A DNA stretch of 17,233 nt from an uncultured Acetatifactor sp. Its GTDB lineage: Bacteria; Bacillota; Clostridia; Lachnospirales; Lachnospiraceae. The notes under the pieces were generated by a model, which made no database searches, was not told where the DNA came from, and worked only from the letters and a program-made list of their open reading frames with translations. The stretch spans positions 10,911-28,143 of the forward strand of contig CAJUGT010000041.1 in assembly GCA_910586435.1 (NCBI GenBank), given 5' to 3'. Positions 14,201 to 17,233 of this stretch are shown here, one piece after another. The position numbers and the translations under genes are program-made. The stretch's first letter is position 1. The number at the start of each line of letters is the position of its first letter.

Positions 14201-14878
14201 GCCATGGGATGTGTCTGGGGAGTATATGAGGGAGATACTTTAATAGAATCTTTCCGATATATGGAGGATGGTACTTTTAATACGGTGGACGAGAAAGAAT
14301 ATGTTCTGCCGGAGCCTGACGAAAAACATTCGGAGCCTTCAGCGGAATGTGAAGGAAGTGCTTTTGGCGCCTGCCGGGTGGGACTGGTACATCCGCTGGA
14401 ATTGTCAAAGGAGAAACTTTCGGCATGGCAAAACCAGCTTTCCGATTATGAGGTGATACAGCCCTTTGAGCAACTGAATCGCCCTGTTTATCTGGTGCCA
14501 GAAGAGGAAGAGGAATCGAAGGCGTTTCTGCGTTTTGACGGTAAAACAGTGCATAGTCTGACGCTTTCAGGAAAACTTCTTGAGATGGGGTGGTATCGTG
14601 GAGAGATACTGGATGCGGGTTTCTATACAAATTATTATCGCAATGATGGGAATGTGGGAGCGGAACTTACTTTTTCGGGAACATCAGTAGGGTATGAAAA
14701 CGAAGAAGTAACGGTTTATCAATTATATTTTTATCAAAAGGAAGATTCTTCCGAGCTGCATTCTGAAGAAACATTGTTTAATGAGCATAATAAATGTGAG
14801 TTAAAAAAAGTAAATCCAAGATATTTCAGTGAAGTTGTCTTGCAGGTGGCAAGAGCAGTAGAAAAAGAATGTAATTGA
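11252..14878 (+). CDS. Large DUF4132 (MolR-like) HEAT-repeat protein
   Basis: A 1208-residue cytoplasmic protein of unknown function. The first two thirds are helical and repeat-like, with HEAT-type helices around residues 600-680 and 780-870 (for example ADDSKAVRRLLTELS and AMAAEAVKALAFHGSSEAM). The last third carries the DUF4132 block: YKQLKKQLKSVVQNQKLRLEQAL, LWRKLFVKNPIMHQFAMGCVWGVYEG, GLVHPLELSKEKLSAWQNQLSDYEVIQPFEQLNR, and an end around GAELTFSG. Related proteins include E. coli MolR/YehI-type proteins, which often sit near MoxR-type AAA ATPases, but none is seen in this window. No WGR domain is evident. The start ATG has GGGAGG seven bases upstream. A strong hairpin follows the stop. 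Confidence 0.8.
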   Translation: MRLKDAEENEMRQKMLQSLKLTPKNMEIAEKYLDMDFSEDPQLLAQVEPQEYQCPYYVYSGRKHYYLDDWLKHRGKEELGRYVRFLVETGGSTAWQALLNSAGCGGLEELEKFLAYHTGEHARAQSMAVRAGLCANRIGRNQDTTILCLSGKEEPDIFRQAIKYCRKSDGNSSSDQRSNAGLLLAAMYLHYMEPETAPEITEYLEDGLLRSLGDIAQKSQEIQVILKYVKSAGKDTPFPQRILSIFGGRKGESNTAFIAGCAFLAVRHSLRFEILLRLAVAVHYRYRGRNIALDTCLGIVQEDWFHARMEELDEMLPMEDDNYIYWCLNTGCREEVARMAVKCPTIIKAVADMVESEKYRTLMEIIQKANPALYGEMEPLFHDTLCRKLAAELVKPYYAGKLEAKKYLCGECSVESLAQFLEKWEENFYSRMECYEKINFLKEIGEVSMYRRAMILEALKHASGYFQQYSIKLEGDTFGQAGEASAVNTKRDYLMEKEQIKRMIALLEQEELPLGMQIYVLGGIGEAIDDKKKENHVFQTCVELFAEELEKRQDRSWADEMKEALLAKNGKNGLFCLNVLKKLDVEQYSDVVLSCAADDSKAVRRLLTELSVEHREWEPQILSLLTSKQVKAREFAILVLEEWADPSCLEAVRTALDKEKNKKLIQLLTDLTQDLEAAAKEGAVNHGRSPEERLAARIFRGARKRKVEWVQAFHLPQVHRQDGGVVSQEYMLSVLAAYADMEMAGVNQDAAKLAVPLVQEELAIYMQALYEEWLEAGAEAKNRWVLYAASIHGGTAMVDALYAQIKVWAEHSRGAMAAEAVKALAFHGSSEAMTLVDQMSRKFKNRQVRNAAGKALLDAAEALGISREELEDQLVPDMGFDEHMERIFDYGSRKFKVNLNFALELEVYDSNGKRLKTLPSPGKQDDAQLAKAASDEYKQLKKQLKSVVQNQKLRLEQALSTARYWKIELWRKLFVKNPIMHQFAMGCVWGVYEGDTLIESFRYMEDGTFNTVDEKEYVLPEPDEKHSEPSAECEGSAFGACRVGLVHPLELSKEKLSAWQNQLSDYEVIQPFEQLNRPVYLVPEEEEESKAFLRFDGKTVHSLTLSGKLLEMGWYRGEILDAGFYTNYYRNDGNVGAELTFSGTSVGYENEEVTVYQLYFYQKEDSSELHSEETLFNEHNKCELKKVNPRYFSEVVLQVARAVEKECN

Positions 14879-14881
14879 CTA

Positions 14882-14928
14882 TCATCCCCCAAACGCCCGG
14901 TGGCCTGCTGCCGGGCATTGGGGGATGA
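14882..14928 (+). terminator. Long terminator-like hairpin after the DUF4132 gene
   Basis: TCATCCCCCAA (14882-14892) pairs with TTGGGGGATGA (14918-14928), and GCCCGG (14895-14900) with CCGGGC (14911-14916), leaving a ten-base loop. It begins four bases after the stop codon. The stem is very stable, but the following bases (ATCTTAAT) are not a U-tract, so termination may be weak, or the hairpin may protect the mRNA end. Confidence 0.55.
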
Positions 14929-14939
14929 ATCTTAATATG

Positions 14940-15113
14940 TAACAGTTCAGCCAGCCGATGTGAGCAGCCGAAAATTGTGCTTGGACGAATTTTCGGCTGA
15001 TTATATCGGCTGAGGGAACGCCGTCTTATGAACAAAGGTAGCTGCGAAGCAGCGGAAAGCACCGTAGGTGCGACTTTGTGAATGGCGTGGGCTGAACAGT
15101 AACGAACTGTAAC
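14940..15113 (+). mobile_element. MITE-like element 1 with terminal inverted repeats
   Basis: A 174-base non-coding palindromic element. The ends are related inverted repeats: GTTCAGCC near the left end pairs with GGCTGAAC (15090-15097), and GTAACAGTTC matches the right-end GAACTGTAAC in inverse with one mismatch. The 9-base sequence CTTAATATG lies on both sides (14931-14939 and 15114-15122), as expected of a target-site duplication. Inside, CAGCCGAAAATT (14965-14976) pairs perfectly with AATTTTCGGCTG (14988-14999), nested in CAGCCGAT/ATCGGCTG (14952/15005). ACAAAG/CTTTGT (15032/15074) encloses two small hairpins (GCTGC/GCAGC and GCACC/GGTGC). No coding capacity is seen. Confidence 0.7.
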
Positions 15114-15142
15114 CTTAATATGAACGCAGCTTGAAAATATTC

Positions 15143-15171
15143 TTGACAAAAGGTTTCAGACATTTTATAAT
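15143..15171 (+). promoter_or_regulatory. Consensus sigma-70-type promoter for the Uma2 fusion gene
   Basis: TTGACA (15143-15148) and TATAAT (15166-15171) are separated by exactly 17 bases, a perfect match to the housekeeping consensus. Transcription would begin near 15178, almost on the AAGGAG site of the leader ORF. The promoter lies 21 bases downstream of the MITE-like element's target duplication. Confidence 0.85.
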
Positions 15172-15192
15172 AAAAAAATCAAGGAGTAATCA

Positions 15193-15252
15193 ATGAACCG
15201 TGCGGTTTGCACATTCAGGCAGTTCTGCCATTTTACTCAATGGAAACGATAA
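15193..15252 (+). CDS. 19-residue leader ORF upstream of the Uma2 fusion
   Basis: ATG 15193 has AAGGAG (15181-15186) six bases upstream and lies directly behind the consensus promoter. It encodes MNRAVCTFRQFCHFTQWKR and stops at TAA 15250-15252, some 60 bases before the main gene. Eight of 19 residues are aromatic, Cys or Arg. I see no run of one amino acid as in classical attenuators. Its last third overlaps one arm of the competing hairpins described next. It could be a leader peptide or a fortuitous start. Confidence 0.5.
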   Translation: MNRAVCTFRQFCHFTQWKR

Positions 15253-15290
15253 TTGCACAGTGGCAGAAGTGTTTTCATATGGGACTTCTG
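15223..15290 (+). promoter_or_regulatory. Mutually exclusive hairpins in the 5' leader
   Basis: TTCTGCCA (15223-15230) can pair with TGGCAGAA (15261-15268). Alternatively CAGAAGT (15264-15270), which shares bases with that strand, can pair with ACTTCTG (15284-15290). The first arm lies inside the leader ORF, so a ribosome there would favour the second hairpin, which ends about ten bases before the GGAGG of the main gene. This has the architecture of a translation-sensing switch, but it is inferred from one sequence only. Confidence 0.4.
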
Positions 15291-15311
15291 CGCAAAAAAA
15301 GGAGGTAGCAT

Positions 15312-16298
15312 ATGGAAACAGGAGAAAATTTGTCCATTCCCACATCTGCGAAGGAGTGTCAACGAGTGGAAGATATTTTGGCACTGCCAGAAGGACAAAG
15401 AGCAGAATTGTTTGATGGTGAGATGGCAATGGTGCCGCTGCCCACGACCACACATCAGAGCATAATAGGGTGTCTTTTTACAGAGATTAGTGTATATCTC
15501 AAGGCAAAAGAGGAAGGGAGCAGAGTGATTGCGTCTCCTTTTGGGGTGTTTTTAAAGGAGGATGGAAGAAATTATCTGGAACCAGATATTGCGGTTGTGT
15601 GCGATGAAGGGAAACTGGATGATGAGGGGTGCCATGGCGCGCCGGATTGGGTAATTGAAGTAGTATCTTCCGCCAGCAGGGGCATTGATTATGGGAAAAA
15701 ATTGGGTGCTTATATTGATGCGGGAGTAAGAGAATATTGGATTGTGGACGCAGAGAAAAAAGTGATTGTGGCATATTATCTGGAACACCCTGATATACCT
15801 GTAATACATCACTTTGGAGATATTGTGAAATCGGGAATCTACCAGGATCTGACGATTGATTCTTCTCAGTTGGAAAAGATAAGATACAGAAAGCCTTCCG
15901 GCAGAAACAGGGAACAGGAAGATGTCTTTTCCTCACTGGTATCTGCGGTAAAGAAAGCATTGGCCAAAGAAGACGGAAAATCGGAAGTCAATGCGTCAGT
16001 GGTGGAAAGTGTTGTCAGGGAAGAATTGAGAGAGGCAAGGGAGCAATTGGAGGAATGTCCGGCGGATCGGCCGGATCTGAAAGAGGGGTATCAGAGGAGG
16101 TATGATGCTCTTTCGGAATATGTGCCCGAAACCATGGCATCTGCTGAGGAAGTGAGGGCGTATATCGAGAATCATTTTCAGGATCTGGTGGAGTCCAGAA
16201 ACAAGGGCCAAATTATGAAGGCAGTTATGGGAGCGCTGAAAGGCAGGGCGGACAGCAGACTTATCAATGAAGCAGTCGCAAACCTGTGTAAATCATGA
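15312..16298 (+). CDS. Uma2-family nuclease-like domain fused to a YqeY-like domain
   Basis: A 328-residue two-domain protein. Residues 1 to about 195 match the Uma2 (DUF820) fold of the PD-(D/E)xK nuclease group: an N-terminal helical part, HQSIIGCLFTEISVYL, EPDIAVV (Asp92), DWVIEVVSSASRGIDYGKKLGAYIDAGVREYWIVDAE with Glu116 and the following Asp and Lys. From Ser207 to the end it matches the YqeY protein encoded at 9925, with shared blocks SSLVSAVKKA, CPADR, EEVRAYIE and NKGQIMKAVM, but lacks that protein's first 27 or so residues. The start has GGAGG (15301-15305). It has its own promoter and is bracketed by two MITE-like elements. The biological role is unknown. Nuclease activity is possible but unproven. 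Confidence 0.85.
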   Translation: METGENLSIPTSAKECQRVEDILALPEGQRAELFDGEMAMVPLPTTTHQSIIGCLFTEISVYLKAKEEGSRVIASPFGVFLKEDGRNYLEPDIAVVCDEGKLDDEGCHGAPDWVIEVVSSASRGIDYGKKLGAYIDAGVREYWIVDAEKKVIVAYYLEHPDIPVIHHFGDIVKSGIYQDLTIDSSQLEKIRYRKPSGRNREQEDVFSSLVSAVKKALAKEDGKSEVNASVVESVVREELREAREQLEECPADRPDLKEGYQRRYDALSEYVPETMASAEEVRAYIENHFQDLVESRNKGQIMKAVMGALKGRADSRLINEAVANLCKS

Positions 16299-16316
16299 TT
16301 TAGAAGCATACTATTA

Positions 16317-16467
16317 GTTACTGTTCACTCCGTTCACAGCAACTGATGCGCACAAAACGCCAAGGCGGTAATCCGCCTTTGGACAGGCGCTTTGGCGCAC
16401 AGCAACCTCGGGTTTGTCATGCAAAAGACGCATGAAAACGCCTTGCGGTGACAGAGTGAACAGTAAC
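16317..16467 (+). mobile_element. MITE-like element 2 with perfect 14-base terminal inverted repeats
   Basis: GTTACTGTTCACTC (16317-16330) is the exact reverse complement of GAGTGAACAGTAAC (16454-16467). ACTATTA flanks the element at 16310-16316 and 16469-16475, a likely target duplication with one extra A. Inside, AAGGCGG/CCGCCTT (16362/16373) is nested within an imperfect CAAAACGCC/GGCGCTTTG stem, and TCATGC/GCATGA (16417/16430) forms a second hairpin. The tips match element 1 (GTTACTGTTCA) although the interiors do not, so both belong to one family moved by a common transposase that is not in this window. Confidence 0.75.
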
Positions 16468-16505
16468 AACTATTAAATAAATTCTGTAAATTAATACAAT
16501 TTTAA

Positions 16506-16535
16506 TTGACATGTGATGGATGAAAACGGTAAAAT
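16506..16535 (+). promoter_or_regulatory. Probable promoter of the citrate synthase gene
   Basis: TTGACA (16506-16511) and TAAAAT (16530-16535) are 18 bases apart in an AT-rich stretch, leaving an untranslated leader of about 80 bases. No clear operator or riboswitch is visible in that leader. Confidence 0.65.
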
Positions 16536-16624
16536 AATACTTAAATATTCTGAAATCAATGAAATCTATTGTTCATCTCAGGTTTTTCATATTTGAGCAG
16601 AATCGGAAAAAGGAGGTATGTTTA

Positions 16625-17233
16625 TTGAAGAAGAAAGAATTGTTCAGTGTGTACGCAGACCTTTGCAGGAAGGCGGATTGTCTTGAGCCGGAATTGTTTG
16701 ACAGGCATGAGGTGCAGCGGGGACTGCGTGATAAGAACGGGAACGGCGTGGTGACAGGACTTACCAACATATCTAAAATTGAAGCCTTTAAAATGATAGA
16801 CGGAGTGAAAACGCCCTGTGAGGGTAAACTCTGGTATCGTGGTTACGATTGTATTGAGTTGGTAAAAGGAGGCCGTGGAAGGGGATTTGGATTTGAGGAA
16901 ATCAGCTACCTGCTTTTGTTCGGAGAATTGCCAGATGAAAAACAGTTGAGAGATTTCCGTGATTTGCTGGCAGCCAGAAGGACCCTGCCGACCAATTTTA
17001 CCAGGGATGTCATTATGAAGGCACCAAGCAGTGACATTATGAATTCACTGACCAGAAGTGTTCTGACTTTGGCTTCTTATGACAAATACTGCAATGATAC
17101 CACAATTGAGAATGTACTGCGGCAGTGTATCAATCTGATTAGCGTGTTTCCCATGCTGGCAGTTTACGGGTATCATGCCTATAACCATTATCAAAATGAT
17201 GAGAGCATGTACATACATAGGCCTTCGGAAGAG
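16625..17233 (+). CDS. Citrate synthase, N-terminal part (runs off the window)
   Basis: Condenses acetyl-CoA and oxaloacetate to citrate, or propionyl-CoA to methylcitrate in some relatives. The 203 codons present stay open to the window end. After an N-terminal helical extension (ELFSVYADLCRKADC) the family's core begins: GVVTGLTNISKIEAFKMIDGVKTPCEGKLWYRGYDCIELV, then FEEISYLLLFGELPDEKQL. The catalytic His and Asp lie further on, beyond the window. The extension and the KLWYRGYD form are of the type seen in clostridial citrate synthases of about 450 residues. The start is TTG 16625, eight bases after AGGAGG (16611-16616). An ATG at 16618 is in another frame and soon stops. A role in glutamate biosynthesis is likely in an anaerobe, but this is inferred. 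Confidence 0.85.
   Translation, partial: MKKKELFSVYADLCRKADCLEPELFDRHEVQRGLRDKNGNGVVTGLTNISKIEAFKMIDGVKTPCEGKLWYRGYDCIELVKGGRGRGFGFEEISYLLLFGELPDEKQLRDFRDLLAARRTLPTNFTRDVIMKAPSSDIMNSLTRSVLTLASYDKYCNDTTIENVLRQCINLISVFPMLAVYGYHAYNHYQNDESMYIHRPSEE

Overview
The window looks like a chromosomal segment of an anaerobic Firmicute, most likely a Clostridia/Lachnospiraceae gut-type bacterium. The signs are strong GGAGG-type ribosome binding sites, near-consensus TTGACA/TATAAT promoters, moderate GC, a B12-independent-looking microcompartment gene set and a one-strand gene layout. Every gene I can support lies on the + strand. Taxonomy and all family assignments come from reading the proteins by eye, with no database search.

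Region 1 (1-7512) is the back half of a bacterial microcompartment (BMC) operon. In order it has a tandem pair of structured RNA elements, a CoA-acylating aldehyde dehydrogenase (PduP type), a zinc-type alcohol dehydrogenase broken by a frameshift, four single-domain shell proteins, the phosphotransacylase PduL, a third copy of the RNA element, the pentameric vertex protein EutN/CcmL, the flavin/Fe-S electron carrier PduS and the Fe-S trimeric shell protein PduT. The dehydrogenases and PduL each start with a short amphipathic helix of the encapsulation-peptide type. Together they turn an aldehyde into acyl-CoA and acyl-phosphate while recycling CoA and NAD inside the shell. The enzyme that makes the aldehyde is not in the window and is probably upstream. 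From memory the gene order resembles glycyl-radical (GRM5-like, fucose/rhamnose to propanediol) loci, so propionaldehyde is a plausible but unproven substrate.

Region 2 (7661-9645) holds a DeoR-family regulator, a ParA-type ATPase whose start lies inside the regulator gene, and a small disordered protein whose start lies inside the ParA gene. The overlapping genes suggest translational coupling. The ParA plus disordered-partner pair next to a BMC operon resembles the McdA/McdB carboxysome-positioning system and is one of the most interesting parts of the window.

Region 3 (9647-14928) begins with a 45-base module shared with the RNA element inside the BMC operon, then a large folded RNA. It continues with a YqeY-like protein, an HD-domain phosphohydrolase and a 1208-residue DUF4132 protein, ending at a long hairpin.

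Region 4 (14931-16475) holds two short non-coding elements with shared terminal inverted repeats and apparent 7-9 bp target duplications. They flank a gene with its own consensus promoter and a 19-codon leader ORF. That gene encodes an unusual fusion of a Uma2-type nuclease-like domain to a second copy of the YqeY-like domain.

Region 5 (16506-17233) is a promoter and the first 203 codons of a citrate synthase that runs off the end. I see no tRNA, rRNA, CRISPR array or intact insertion sequence.
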